DNA from: SHZL01 sp963784425
GTDB taxonomy: Bacteria; Pseudomonadota; Gammaproteobacteria; Xanthomonadales; SZUA-36
DNA: 64,000 nt
Assembly (NCBI GenBank): GCA_963784425.1
Contig: CAWARM010000014.1
Location: forward strand, 107,094-171,093
Direction: 5' to 3'
Part shown: one piece after another, positions 38,371-47,353 of the stretch
How the letters are laid out: each line of letters opens with the position of its first letter
Numbering within the stretch: the first letter of the stretch is position 1
Translations under genes and position numbers: made by a program
Notes under the pieces: generated by a model
Database searches by the model: none
The model's input: only the letters and a program-made list of their open reading frames with translations
Told to the model about the DNA's origin: nothing

Positions 38371-39764
38371 GCAATATTCGTAATCTGTTCTTGTGCGCGG
38401 CAGTGGCTGCGGTGTCAGTGGCAGCAATACCTGTGGCATTTGCCCAGGATTCCCTGGATGCACTCCTGACTGAAGTGCAGAATGTCAGGTCGGATGAAGT
38501 GAAAGCCTTCGAGCAACGATCCGCGGAATTCAATGCGGCTTCTGCCGACCAGCAACAAAAAATGCTGGCTGCCGCCCAGTCAAAGCGCGATGGACTGGCC
38601 GCTACGTCGAGCGCGCTCTCCGATGAATTCGCAGCGAATGAGATCAAAATCAACGACGCCAAGAAAGGCCTGCGCGAGAAGTCTGCAACTCTGGGCTTGA
38701 GCGAAATATTCGGCGTGTCGCGGCAGGTTGCCGGCGACACAGCAACCCTGCTGCGCCAATCATTGATATCAACCCAGTTCCCGCCGGCAAAAGGTGAGAT
38801 GAGCCGTGACGAGTTCCTGCGCACCTATGCTGCCTCGCAGGCGACCCCAAGTCCAGCCGACCTGGAACGTGTCTGGTTTGAGTTGCAGCGTGAAATGACT
38901 GCCAGCGGCCAGGTCGCCAAGTACCAGGCCAGCGTGGTTCAGCCCGGCGGTGAAGCCGTCGCGGCAGAGGTCATTCGAATTGGACCGTTTACAGCAACCT
39001 CAGACGGCAAATTCCTTGATTATCTACCCAGCCTGATGACTCTGAACGTCTACCCAAAACAGCCACCAGCCCAGTTTTTGGCTTATGTCGATGCGCTTCA
39101 ATCAGCCAGCGGTGGTTATGTTGAAGCGGTGGTGGACGCCGCCCGTGGCGTACTGCTGTCACTGTATGTCGAGCGACCCAGTTGGGGCAAACGCATTCAG
39201 TTGGGCCAGGAAGTCGGCTATGTGATCCTGGCGGTGGGCATCAGTGCGGCCCTGGCTTTCCTGGGTCAACTGCTGTTCCTGGTGATGACACGCATGGCCG
39301 TGGGCCGTCAGCTGAAGAACCTGACCCAGCTCAGCAACAATAACCCCCTGGGACGCGTTTTGCTGGCCTTCAAGGGAGACCCGAATCTCATCGAGCAGGA
39401 TGCGGATATTGCCGAACTGCGTATTTCCGAAGCCGTTCTGCGTGAAGTGCCCAAGTTGGAGCGCTTCCAGTCCTTCTTGCGGCTTGCCGTTGCAGCCGGT
39501 CCGCTACTGGGCCTCATCGGCACGGTAATCGGTATGATCCTGACCTTCCAGAGCATCACCGAATCGGGTTCCAGCGATCCCAAGCTGATGGCGGCTGGTA
39601 TCGGACAGGCGATGATTGCGACCGTTCTGGGTCTGGGTATAGCCATTCCCCTGCTGTTTGCCAATGCCGTGCTCAGCTCCTTGTCCAAGAGCGTGTCGCA
39701 AATCCTGGATGAGCAGGCGGTAGGAATGCTGGCCGAGAGCATCGAGAAGCAACGCCATGGTTGA
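38367..39764 (+). CDS. TtpC-like MotA/TolQ/ExbB proton-channel protein, copy 1
   Basis: The start is GTG at 38367 with a perfect AGGAGG six bases upstream, overlapping the previous stop. A signal peptide precedes a 240-residue periplasmic coiled-coil domain (VRSDEVKAFEQRSAEFNAAS). Then come a membrane helix (YVILAVGISAALAFLGQLLF) and the ExbB/TolQ core with FLRLAVAAGPLLGLIGTVIG and GQAMIATVLGLGIAIPLLFA. In Vibrio, TtpC is essential for TonB2-driven uptake. It overlaps exbB by eight bases. A second copy lies at 43.9 kb. Confidence 0.92.
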   Translation: MSNIRNLFLCAAVAAVSVAAIPVAFAQDSLDALLTEVQNVRSDEVKAFEQRSAEFNAASADQQQKMLAAAQSKRDGLAATSSALSDEFAANEIKINDAKKGLREKSATLGLSEIFGVSRQVAGDTATLLRQSLISTQFPPAKGEMSRDEFLRTYAASQATPSPADLERVWFELQREMTASGQVAKYQASVVQPGGEAVAAEVIRIGPFTATSDGKFLDYLPSLMTLNVYPKQPPAQFLAYVDALQSASGGYVEAVVDAARGVLLSLYVERPSWGKRIQLGQEVGYVILAVGISAALAFLGQLLFLVMTRMAVGRQLKNLTQLSNNNPLGRVLLAFKGDPNLIEQDADIAELRISEAVLREVPKLERFQSFLRLAVAAGPLLGLIGTVIGMILTFQSITESGSSDPKLMAAGIGQAMIATVLGLGIAIPLLFANAVLSSLSKSVSQILDEQAVGMLAESIEKQRHG

Positions 39765-40278
39765 GAACATTCCATTAGTCAATGGAGTGATGGAACTGGT
39801 CGATGACGGTGGGCCGTTTGTCGCGCTCATCTTCGGCGCTGGCGTATTGATGTGGACCATCATTGCCGAGCGTTACTGGTTTTTCCTGCGTGTGCTGCCG
39901 CGGCAGGCCGAAGAACTGCAAAAAGCATGGGACGCCCGTGAAGAACACACTTCATGGTGTGCGCGGCAGATCCGGCAGGCCATGATTTCGCGGCTTAACC
40001 GGGCTATGAGTGCCGGCTTTCCTGTGATGCAGGTGCTGGTTCCGATGTCACCTTTGCTCGGTCTGATCGGCACCGTGACGGGTATGCTTGAAGTATTTGA
40101 TTCCATGGCTCTGCGCGGTAATGCCGATGCACGCAGTATGGCGAGCGGTGTATCACAGGCCATGATATGCACGATGTCCGGCCTGGCAGTGAGCATCACC
40201 GGGCTGTACCCGGTGCACTATTTCCGCACGCGTACGGCACGGGAAACAGAACTTTTGGCCGACAGGTTTGAGCTGTAA
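39757..40278 (+). CDS. exbB: ExbB proton-channel protein
   Basis: The 173-residue protein has three helices: FVALIFGAGVLMWTIIAERY, the conserved MSPLLGLIGTVTGMLEVFD, and SQAMICTMSGLAVSITGLY. It forms the proton channel that powers TonB together with the ExbD proteins that follow. It overlaps the ttpC-like gene and is ten bases from exbD, so the operon is continuous. Confidence 0.93.
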   Translation: MVENIPLVNGVMELVDDGGPFVALIFGAGVLMWTIIAERYWFFLRVLPRQAEELQKAWDAREEHTSWCARQIRQAMISRLNRAMSAGFPVMQVLVPMSPLLGLIGTVTGMLEVFDSMALRGNADARSMASGVSQAMICTMSGLAVSITGLYPVHYFRTRTARETELLADRFEL

Positions 40279-40287
40279 GAAACTGCT

Positions 40288-40698
40288 ATGAGCATGCGAC
40301 GACGCAACGAACAGGCACACGAATCGTCACACGGCATTGACTTGGCGCCGATGTTGGACTTCGTTATTAACCTCTTGATCTTCTTCATTATCACCGCTGT
40401 GTTTCTAAAGGAGTTCGGGCTCAACGTAAACCGTCCGACCAGCTTCGAGCAGAAAAACAAAGATGACTCGAAGGGCATCCAGATTCAGGTTCTTAACAAT
40501 GGCGAGATCTGGATCGACGGACGAGCTGTTGACGTGCGCGCCGTGCGTGCAAACGTGGAGCGCATGAGCGCCATTAATCCCGAAACCGGCGTATTGCTGC
40601 TGGCCAACGAGCAGGCGCCAACCGGCACCGTCGTTGAAGTGGTGGACCAGGTTCATCTCGGCGGGATTTACAACATAACGTTCACGACGTCAAACTGA
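40288..40698 (+). CDS. exbD: ExbD, first copy
   Basis: The single N-terminal helix contains the proton-carrying aspartate (GIDLAPMLDFVINLLIFFII). The C-terminal periplasmic domain begins NVNRPTSFEQ and ends VVDQVHLGGIYNITFTTSN. The 136-residue size is normal. It is a partner of ExbB and TonB. A paralogous ExbD follows after 65 bases; spacing and similarity suggest a local duplication, possibly giving a heteromeric channel. Confidence 0.93.
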   Translation: MSMRRRNEQAHESSHGIDLAPMLDFVINLLIFFIITAVFLKEFGLNVNRPTSFEQKNKDDSKGIQIQVLNNGEIWIDGRAVDVRAVRANVERMSAINPETGVLLLANEQAPTGTVVEVVDQVHLGGIYNITFTTSN

Positions 40699-40763
40699 TG
40701 GTATTGGGTATTGGCGAACTGATGGTTTTGACGAACTGAAGGGCCTAGGCGAGGGATTTTGAT

Positions 40764-41177
40764 ATGCAGCACACGCGCCATACACCAGAAAGTGAAGACC
40801 ACGGCATCGACCTGGCGCCCATGCTTGATTTCACCATTAACCTGCTGATTTTCTTCATCATCACGACCTCCTTTATCAAGGAAGCCGGGATTACCGTATT
40901 CAAGCCCGAGGCGGTCACCGCGGAAAATCGTGATTCGGGCAACCTCTTGATTGCGGTGCGGGAAAATGGCGAAATCTGGATGGACCGGCACCCGGTTGAA
41001 GTTCGTGAACTGCGTGCCCTCATTGAACGCCTGCACATTGAGCGCCCTGACGACACCGTTGTGATCCTTGCGGACAAAGAGTCGCGTGCCGGCGTCGTGG
41101 CCAAGGTCATGGACGAAGTGCGCCTGGGCGGGATTAAAGAAGTAGCAATCGCCGCCGACCCTGGTGCGGGCGGCTAG
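40764..41177 (+). CDS. exbD: ExbD, second copy
   Basis: It again carries GIDLAPMLDFTINLLIFFII, including the key aspartate, then a periplasmic domain ending VMDEVRLGGIKEVAIAADP. It is clearly similar to the previous gene, but the periplasmic part has diverged, so the two are not redundant copies of recent origin. It begins with ATG 40764 after GAGGGA. Two adjacent ExbDs with one ExbB and one TonB occur in other TonB2-type operons. Confidence 0.92.
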   Translation: MQHTRHTPESEDHGIDLAPMLDFTINLLIFFIITTSFIKEAGITVFKPEAVTAENRDSGNLLIAVRENGEIWMDRHPVEVRELRALIERLHIERPDDTVVILADKESRAGVVAKVMDEVRLGGIKEVAIAADPGAGG

Positions 41178-41201
41178 GGCGGAACCGAGGAGAAGCTGGG
41201 C

Positions 41202-41804
41202 GTGAGTCTTCGTTACCCGTTGGGACTGTTATTTGGCGTCGCGTTCTCGCTGGCGCTGTTCTGGCTTATGTGGCATCTGGTCAGCAGGCCGATCGATATT
41301 GGCGAACTGCGCAAGGCAACGCGAATTGAATTCACGCGCATGCGCCAGGACACCGACGTTCAGCAAAAGCAGGAAGAGAAGCCCCAACAGGACAAGCCGC
41401 CACCGGTTCCTGAGATTCCGCAAATGAACCTGGCTTCTTCGGACATCAATAACAATGTCGCGCAGTTAACCCCGGTGGTCGATGCGTCCGGCGCCATGTC
41501 AAAGATGTCAATGTCAGCTGGTAATGACCGCGACATCATTCCGCTGGTGCGCATCAATCCGGACTATCCGCCGCGCGCCTTGAGTCGGGGTATCGAAGGC
41601 TACGTGATCGTGCAGTTCACGATTACTGCTACGGGCATGGTAAAGGATGTCGTCGTGGTCGATGCCAAGCCCAAGGGATTATTTGACGATGCCGCAGTTC
41701 GTGCGGTTGGACGCTGGCGCTACAATCCCAAAGTGGTCGAGGGCGTTGCGGTTGAGCGCGTTGGCGTGCAGACCATGATCACCTTCCAGTTGGAGGAGCC
41801 ATGA
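41202..41804 (+). CDS. tonB: TonB-family energy transducer
   Basis: The start is GTG at 41202 with GAGGAG upstream. One N-terminal membrane helix (LLFGVAFSLALFWLMWHLV) is followed by a short proline/lysine linker (EEKPQQDKPPPVPEIPQ) and the TonB C-terminal domain (INPDYPPRALSRGIEGYVIV, VVDAKPKGLFDDAAVRAVGR, WRYNPKV). With 200 residues and a short linker it is TonB2-like rather than the long TonB1 type. It overlaps the TPR gene by four bases. Confidence 0.93.
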   Translation: MSLRYPLGLLFGVAFSLALFWLMWHLVSRPIDIGELRKATRIEFTRMRQDTDVQQKQEEKPQQDKPPPVPEIPQMNLASSDINNNVAQLTPVVDASGAMSKMSMSAGNDRDIIPLVRINPDYPPRALSRGIEGYVIVQFTITATGMVKDVVVVDAKPKGLFDDAAVRAVGRWRYNPKVVEGVAVERVGVQTMITFQLEEP

Positions 41805-43078
41805 TCACTTTCCAGCCAAGGAAGAACATGCGCGTCATGCTGATGATTGGGCCGATGCTTGGGATGCTGCTTGGGTTGCTGCTTGCAACGGCGGCCATCA
41901 CTCCGCTTGACTCCTACGCAGCGGAAGACAAGAAAGACGAGAAAGCGCCTGCGCCGGCAATTGATGCTGCCACCGGCAAAATCCTGACTGAAGCAATCGA
42001 CGCGCTGAATGCGGAGCAGTACAACGTTGCTGCCGCTGCCATCGCCAAGCTCAGCATGGACAAGCTAAGCCCCTACGAACGCGGCCGGGTGGAACAAATT
42101 CTGGCGACGATCGCCGATTCGCAAGAGAATTATCCATCAGCGCAAGCCCACTTGCAGGCGGCCATCGATTCAGGCGGGCTGAACGAGCAGGAGATATCCC
42201 AGGCTCGGTACCAGATTGCCCAGCTCTACCTGGCGCAGGAAAAATGGAAGGAAGGCGCCGCTGCAATGGAGGCATGGATAAGTACCGCGACCAAGCCAAA
42301 CTCCTCGGCTTATTACCTACTGGCTGTCGCCTACTATCAACAGGAATTGTACAAGCAAGCTTTGGGCCCGGCGCAGAAAGCCGTAGACCTCGCGGAAAAG
42401 CCCCAGGAAAGCTGGATCCAGCTCGTACTTGCCCTGCACCTGCAGGAAGAACACTGGACAGAGGCGGTGCCGCTACTTGTGCGTCTCATCAATATGCATC
42501 CGGATAAGAAATCTTATTGGGTGCAGTTGTCCTCGGTTTATGGCCAGATGGAAAAATATCCACAGGCGCTGGCAACGATGCAGTTGGCCTACGACAACGG
42601 TTTGATCGTCGACAGCGGCGAAATTCTCCGGCTGGTTGATTTGCTGTTGTTCAACAACATTCCCTATCGTTGCGGAACTATCCTGGAAGAATCTATCGCC
42701 AAGAAGACCGTGACTATCGACACGAAGGTGTACCAGAAACAGTCCGATTGCTGGATTGCTGCGCGGGAATATGAAAAAGCAATTGGACCGCTTGGCAAAG
42801 CAGCGAAGATGTCGTCCAACGGTGATCTTTTTGTGCGGCTGGGAGAAGTGCAGATTCAGCGCAACGAATGGAGCGCGGCATCAGACGCGATCAGCGCAGG
42901 TCTCGACAAGGGCAATCTGAAGGACACCTCGTATGCCCAGTTGATGTTGGGAATTGCGCTGTTTAACCAGAAGAAGCTCCCCCAGGCTGCAGATTATTTC
43001 CAGAAGGCGAAGTCGTCAGGCAAGCAACGCAAGACCGCAGAGGGGTATCTGCAGCTTATTAAAGCGCAGGCGGGTTAG
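41801..43078 (+). CDS. TPR-repeat protein of TonB2-type operon
   Basis: An N-terminal hydrophobic segment (MLMIGPMLGMLLGLLLATAA) acts as signal or anchor. The remaining 380 residues are helical repeats of TPR type (YNVAAAAIAKLSMDKLSPYE, YYLLAVAYYQQELYKQALGP, YWVQLSSVYGQMEKYPQALA). In Shewanella the same position holds a TPR gene, so a periplasmic scaffold for the TonB complex is inferred. The start codon overlaps the tonB stop. Confidence 0.88.
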   Translation: MITFQPRKNMRVMLMIGPMLGMLLGLLLATAAITPLDSYAAEDKKDEKAPAPAIDAATGKILTEAIDALNAEQYNVAAAAIAKLSMDKLSPYERGRVEQILATIADSQENYPSAQAHLQAAIDSGGLNEQEISQARYQIAQLYLAQEKWKEGAAAMEAWISTATKPNSSAYYLLAVAYYQQELYKQALGPAQKAVDLAEKPQESWIQLVLALHLQEEHWTEAVPLLVRLINMHPDKKSYWVQLSSVYGQMEKYPQALATMQLAYDNGLIVDSGEILRLVDLLLFNNIPYRCGTILEESIAKKTVTIDTKVYQKQSDCWIAAREYEKAIGPLGKAAKMSSNGDLFVRLGEVQIQRNEWSAASDAISAGLDKGNLKDTSYAQLMLGIALFNQKKLPQAADYFQKAKSSGKQRKTAEGYLQLIKAQAG

Positions 43079-43100
43079 TTGCGTAATTATCGATAAAAAG

Positions 43101-43157
43101 CCTGGGATCGATAAGGAAGTTTGGGATAGATACTGAGATTTGGGATAAATACCGAGA
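43101..43157. repeat. Three tandem 19-base repeats
   Basis: Units 43120-43138 and 43139-43157 (TTTGGGATAGATACTGAGA) differ at two bases; the preceding 43101-43119 is a more diverged copy (12 of 19 identical to the middle unit). They occupy the gap between the TPR gene and the second DUF3450 gene and end two bases before its ATG. Confidence 0.75.
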
Positions 43158-43159
43158 AC

Positions 43160-43876
43160 ATGTGGCGATTAGCATCATCAAATAGGACGCGATTCCGAAC
43201 CCTGACAGCCCTGATGGCTGGCGTGGCGTTGCTGGCAAGTAGTGCCCTGGTTTTTGCGGCGCAGAGCGCAGGAGACCGTTATGCGGAAATCCTGGGCGAT
43301 GCAGACAGCCTGGCGCGGTATAACGCGCAACTGCAACAGCAGCTGAAATCACAGGAAGAGCAGATTGCTCTGATTGCGCAACAAACGGTCGATATTGATG
43401 CTACGGCGGCCTCGGTGGGCCCCCTGGTGCAGCGTATGTTTGATGCCATGGTGGCATTTATTGCTGCGGACCTGCCCTTTGTCGACCCGACACAGGCCGG
43501 GCCCGATTCGCGTAAAGCCAGGATCGACAAAATACGAGAGTTGATGGCTGATGAGACTGCTCTGATGTCGGAAAAATACCGGCGGCTGATTGAGGCCTAC
43601 CAGATCGAACTGGAATACGGCCGGACCATGGTTTCCTATAAAGGCAAGCTGGACGATGGCCGGGATGTTGATTTTCTGCGGGTTGGTCGCGTGTCGTTGA
43701 TGTACCGGACCGCCGATGGACAGGAAGCAGGCTACTGGGATGCCGAACAAAAGGCTTGGGTAGTGAATAATGATTTCAGCAAGGCGATCGAAAAGGCGGT
43801 GCAGGTAGCAACGAAAGAAACCGCTCCGGATTTGGTGATTCTGCCGGTGCCAGCGCCTAAAGAGGTGCAGCTTTGA
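43160..43876 (+). CDS. DUF3450 periplasmic coiled-coil protein, copy 2
   Basis: The same family as the 37.6 kb gene: a signal peptide (LMAGVALLASSALVFA), a short coiled coil (LARYNAQLQQQLKSQEEQIA), then EKYRRLIEAYQIELEYGRTM, VDFLRVGRVSLMYRTADGQE and EAGYWDAEQKAWVV. It is shorter in the coiled-coil part. It overlaps the second ttpC-like gene by four bases exactly as in copy 1, showing that the two genes were duplicated together. The ribosome-binding site is unclear because the tandem repeats abut the ATG. Confidence 0.89.
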   Translation: MWRLASSNRTRFRTLTALMAGVALLASSALVFAAQSAGDRYAEILGDADSLARYNAQLQQQLKSQEEQIALIAQQTVDIDATAASVGPLVQRMFDAMVAFIAADLPFVDPTQAGPDSRKARIDKIRELMADETALMSEKYRRLIEAYQIELEYGRTMVSYKGKLDDGRDVDFLRVGRVSLMYRTADGQEAGYWDAEQKAWVVNNDFSKAIEKAVQVATKETAPDLVILPVPAPKEVQL

Positions 43877-45267
43877 TTTCTCTTCGTAAAATGGGTCTGG
43901 CCGTGGCGACGGTGCTTCTTGCACAGCTGCTTTTCACCAATTCGTTTGCCGCAGTTACCGTGGCGGATTTCAGCAAATCCGTGCAGCTATTGAAGGAAAA
44001 GGAAGCCAAGCTGGCGAAACAGCGCGAGGCTGAATTCAATAGCGAACTTAGAAAGCAGGACCAGCTGGCGAAGGATGCACTGGCCCGGCGCAATACTGCG
44101 GAAGCCCGCGGCAATGCGCTGAACAGCGCCTACGACAGTAATGTTGCGCGTATTGCCGAAATGAACCAACTGCTCAAGCAACACGAAGGCAACCTCGGTG
44201 AGTTGTTTGGTGTTACCCGGCAAATCGCTGGTGATGCGGCTAACGTTTTGCAGCAGTCCATGCTGACGGTGCAATACCCTGCAGAGAAAGGACAGGACGA
44301 CCGCGCGCAGTTCCTGGTGAAGATGGCTGCGGTGAAGAGCCTGCCATCGATTGTAGAGCTCGAGCGCATGTGGTTTGAACTGCAGCGCGAGATGACTGAG
44401 AACGGCAAAGTGGTGCGCTTCAAGGCGCCGGTTTTGCAGACTGATGGAACCTCGGTCGAGATGGAAGTCGTGCGCGTTGGACCGTTTACGGCGGTTTCTG
44501 ACGGGAATTACCTTGCCTACATCCCGAGCAAGAAATCACTGGCCTTGCTTGAACGGCAACTGAGCAGCCCCCTGGTCTCGGTGGCAGAGGAATTGCAAGC
44601 CCCGACTGAGGGCAATGATTACCGTGAAGCCATCGTGGATCCTTCGCGAGGTGCTTTGCTGACTCGCTATGTTGAGCGGCCCAACCCGATTGAGCGCATA
44701 CAGAACGGCGAAGTGGTAGGTTACGTGATTGTCTTTGTCGGTATCCTTGGCGTAATCCTGGCAATATTCCAGTACTTCTATTTGTTCGTTACCCGCTCGG
44801 CGGTCAACTCCCAGTTGCAGGATCTGAACAACCCCAAGACCGGCAATCCGCTGGGCCGGGTCATACTGGCATTTCGCGGTGACGGCAAAATGGTCGAGAA
44901 TTCAGAACTTGCCGAGTTGCGTTTGTCGGAAGCTGTATTGCGGGAGATTCCGAAAATTGAACGCTTCCAGGCGTTCCTGCGCCTTGCAGTTGCCGCAGGA
45001 CCTTTGCTGGGCTTGATTGGAACGGTTATCGGCATGATCATCACCTTCCATGCCATCGTTGCATCCGGTTCCAGCGATCCGCGCATGATGGCCCATGGTA
45101 TCGGACAGGCCATGATTGCCACGGTTCTGGGTCTTGGTATAGCAATCCCCCTGTTGTTTATCAATTCGGGACTTGCAGCATTGTCCGGGTCCATTACGCA
45201 GATCCTGGACGAACAGAGCGAGAACCTTCTGGCAGCTGATATTATCGAAAGACGCCGGGCGGCTTGA
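43873..45267 (+). CDS. TtpC-like MotA/TolQ/ExbB protein, copy 2
   Basis: The start is TTG at 43873 (TTGA overlap with the previous stop) behind AGAGGTG. It has a signal peptide, a periplasmic coiled coil (KEKEAKLAKQREAEFNSELR), then YVIVFVGILGVILAIFQYFY and the channel core FLRLAVAAGPLLGLIGTVIG with GQAMIATVLGLGIAIPLLFI. It is strongly similar to copy 1. No second exbB, exbD or tonB accompanies it, so it probably shares those of the first set. Confidence 0.91.
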   Translation: MISLRKMGLAVATVLLAQLLFTNSFAAVTVADFSKSVQLLKEKEAKLAKQREAEFNSELRKQDQLAKDALARRNTAEARGNALNSAYDSNVARIAEMNQLLKQHEGNLGELFGVTRQIAGDAANVLQQSMLTVQYPAEKGQDDRAQFLVKMAAVKSLPSIVELERMWFELQREMTENGKVVRFKAPVLQTDGTSVEMEVVRVGPFTAVSDGNYLAYIPSKKSLALLERQLSSPLVSVAEELQAPTEGNDYREAIVDPSRGALLTRYVERPNPIERIQNGEVVGYVIVFVGILGVILAIFQYFYLFVTRSAVNSQLQDLNNPKTGNPLGRVILAFRGDGKMVENSELAELRLSEAVLREIPKIERFQAFLRLAVAAGPLLGLIGTVIGMIITFHAIVASGSSDPRMMAHGIGQAMIATVLGLGIAIPLLFINSGLAALSGSITQILDEQSENLLAADIIERRRAA

Positions 45268-45297
45268 TTTCCGCTACAGCCCTGACGGCGCTGGCAG

Positions 45298-45945
45298 ATG
45301 TTTGGTAGCCTGATTGTTTTCTGGTTCGAGTTGCTCAGCGACTGGGGTTATGCAGGCGTCATCGTCCTGATGGCGCTCGAGAGTTCAATTTTCCCCGTAC
45401 CCAGCGAACTCGTGATTCCGCCCGCCATCTATTGGGCCAGCCAGGGGCAGATGAGTTTTTGGGGAGTTGTCATTGCTGGAACTTTGGGTTCGTGGATCGG
45501 TGCTTCGATTACTTACTGGGTGGCACGCGCGGTGGGCCGCGTTGTTGTTGTACGTTACGGCAAGTGGTTTCACATTAGCCCGGCAAGCATTGATCGTGCT
45601 GAACGCATCGTGCACCGGTACGAGGCGGGCGGAGTGTTCTTTGCCCGTCTCCTGCCTGTCGTGCGCCACGTCATATCAATTCCGGCGGGCCTGATCCGCA
45701 TGGATTTTCGGGTTTTCAGCGTGGTTACAGTGATCGGATCATTCGCCTGGTGCTGGATACTGGCGGAATTCAGCCTGTACATATTCGCCAGGCACCCGGG
45801 AGCAGACCTGGTCGGAGACCCTGAACAAATGGTCAGGCTGTTCCAGCATGAAATCCTGCCTCTGGTTGGAGCGATCCTGGTTCTATGCGCTTTGTACCTG
45901 GCGGGGACCGGCTTAAGTTCACGCGGGAAAAAGTCCGGTGAATGA
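45298..45945 (+). CDS. DedA-family membrane protein
   Basis: The DedA/SNARE-associated fold: MALESSIFPVPSELVIPPAI with the conserved E and P, GTLGSWIGASITYWVARAVG, then FFARLLPVVRHVISIPAGLI with the key arginine residues. DedA proteins are linked to lipid scrambling and membrane homeostasis. It is 215 residues long with about five helices. It follows the second ttpC-like gene by 30 bases, on the same strand. Confidence 0.9.
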   Translation: MFGSLIVFWFELLSDWGYAGVIVLMALESSIFPVPSELVIPPAIYWASQGQMSFWGVVIAGTLGSWIGASITYWVARAVGRVVVVRYGKWFHISPASIDRAERIVHRYEAGGVFFARLLPVVRHVISIPAGLIRMDFRVFSVVTVIGSFAWCWILAEFSLYIFARHPGADLVGDPEQMVRLFQHEILPLVGAILVLCALYLAGTGLSSRGKKSGE

Positions 45946-46034
45946 GCCTCAACAGCGACAGGTCTGAACAGGGCTTACATCCCGTAGTCAATTTAAATTA
46001 TCATAGGAACTTAACCAAAATAAGGAATGGCGCC

Positions 46035-46601
46035 ATGACTATCGAAATCAGTTTCTCGCTTGACGACACCGACATTGAGTACTTTCGCGGTGTGATGAAC
46101 CGGGCTCAAGATGAGGCGGGTGGAGCAACTGAGGAGGAAATCATCCGGGTTGCCAGCGAAGTCCTGCGCGATGCTGCCAACTTGCGCGCGCCGCTTTTTG
46201 TGCGTGACCGCCTGGAACGGCTGGCCACCATGATTGCCATGCTGGAAGACCCGGAATGGCCACTCGACGGGCAGGAGCGTACCGACGTGGTCAGCGCCCT
46301 GGCCTACTTCCACAACCCGGAAGACCTGATCCCGGACGATGTGCCGGTTATCGGTTTGATTGACGATGCCATCATGATCGAACTGGTGGCACGGGAATTG
46401 AAACACCAGCTTGAAGCTTACGATGAATTCTGTATCTACCGCAGCAAGGAAGAACGCCTGCGTGGTAAGGATGTTTCGCGCGAAGACTGGTTGAAAGGAA
46501 AACAGCAGGAACTGCTGAATCGCATGCGGGAACGCATGGGCCGGAACACCCGGGGTCAGAGAGGCGCAACCAAGCTGACGCGTTTTTCCTTCCTCCGCTA
46601 A
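46035..46601 (+). CDS. DUF1232 (YkvA-like) protein
   Basis: AAGGA lies ten bases before ATG 46035, which is preferred over the ATG at 45942. The central region DVVSALAYFHNPEDLIPDDV, PVIGLIDDAIMIELVAREL matches the DUF1232 signature (Y-x-x-x-P-x-D-x-I-P-D). Flanking parts are helical and charged, with a basic C-terminus. The function is unknown; the family is often membrane-associated, but no strong helix is present here. Confidence 0.82.
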   Translation: MTIEISFSLDDTDIEYFRGVMNRAQDEAGGATEEEIIRVASEVLRDAANLRAPLFVRDRLERLATMIAMLEDPEWPLDGQERTDVVSALAYFHNPEDLIPDDVPVIGLIDDAIMIELVARELKHQLEAYDEFCIYRSKEERLRGKDVSREDWLKGKQQELLNRMRERMGRNTRGQRGATKLTRFSFLR

Positions 46602-46693
46602 GGCGGCGCTGTTCATTTCTCCCGCGTTTCGTTTGGTGAGAAGGTACAGCCAGTAATAACCGGCGTGAATTCTCCGCCGGCAACGAACTCCTT

Positions 46694-47308
46694 ATGAACT
46701 TTGCTACCTGGCTGACCGTCCTTTCCGTCGTACTCCTGGGCGCGATGGTGCCCGGTGCTTCGTTGGCCGTTGTATTGCGGCATACACTCACCGGGGGACG
46801 CAGAAAGGGCTGCATTGCAGCCTTTGCTCACGGTCTCGGCGTCGGCTTGTACGCCTTGCTGTGTATTTCAGGGCTGGCTTTCCTGATTACCAATTCGCCG
46901 CGCGTGTTCACGGCCTTCCAGTGGGCTGGTGCAATCTACCTCGCCTGGCTGGGTGTGCGTGGACTGATGGCCAAGCCGCCAGTGGACGATCGGCCGTCGG
47001 CAGTGCCAACCACCACCTATGCTGGTCGGGACGGGTTCCTGATTGCCTTTCTCAACCCCAACATAGCGATCTGGTTTGTCGCCTTGTTCAGCCAGGTCAT
47101 TGGCCCTGATACCACGCTGCCGGCTCGGCTGGGTTATGCAGCAACGGCCTGGCTGACAGATACAACGTGGTATCTTCTGGTTGCCTGGCTGCTTTCGAAT
47201 CCGCGCTGGCTGGAGGGGTTGCGGGCAAAAACAGTCTGGCTGGAGCGGGTATTTGGCGTCATCCTGCTGGCTTTCGCAGCACGCCTGGTGCTGCAAACAT
47301 TCAGGTGA
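46694..47308 (+). CDS. LysE/RhtB-family amino-acid exporter
   Basis: The 204-residue protein has six hydrophobic segments and the family motif near the start, GAMVPGASLAVVLRHTLTGG RRKG (PGP-like loop here PGAS), plus AFQWAGAIYLAWLGVRGL and FLIAFLNPNIAIWFVALFSQ. It should export an amino acid or homoserine-like solute. A small hairpin (CCGGCG...CGCCGG, 46661-46681) lies directly before the gene. Confidence 0.9.
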   Translation: MNFATWLTVLSVVLLGAMVPGASLAVVLRHTLTGGRRKGCIAAFAHGLGVGLYALLCISGLAFLITNSPRVFTAFQWAGAIYLAWLGVRGLMAKPPVDDRPSAVPTTTYAGRDGFLIAFLNPNIAIWFVALFSQVIGPDTTLPARLGYAATAWLTDTTWYLLVAWLLSNPRWLEGLRAKTVWLERVFGVILLAFAARLVLQTFR

Positions 47309-47353
47309 ATCCGGTGTTTTCCACTTCCCGGCACGGCGTGTTATAAGACTCCG

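Noticed and set aside
45942..46601. Longer start for the DUF1232 gene at 45942 (ATGA overlap with DedA gene)
   Set aside because: The first 31 codons are not protein-like, and AAGGA sits before the ATG at 46035.
46661..46681. Small hairpin before the LysE-type gene
   Set aside because: The stem is only six pairs and there is no T tract; too weak to call a terminator or riboswitch.
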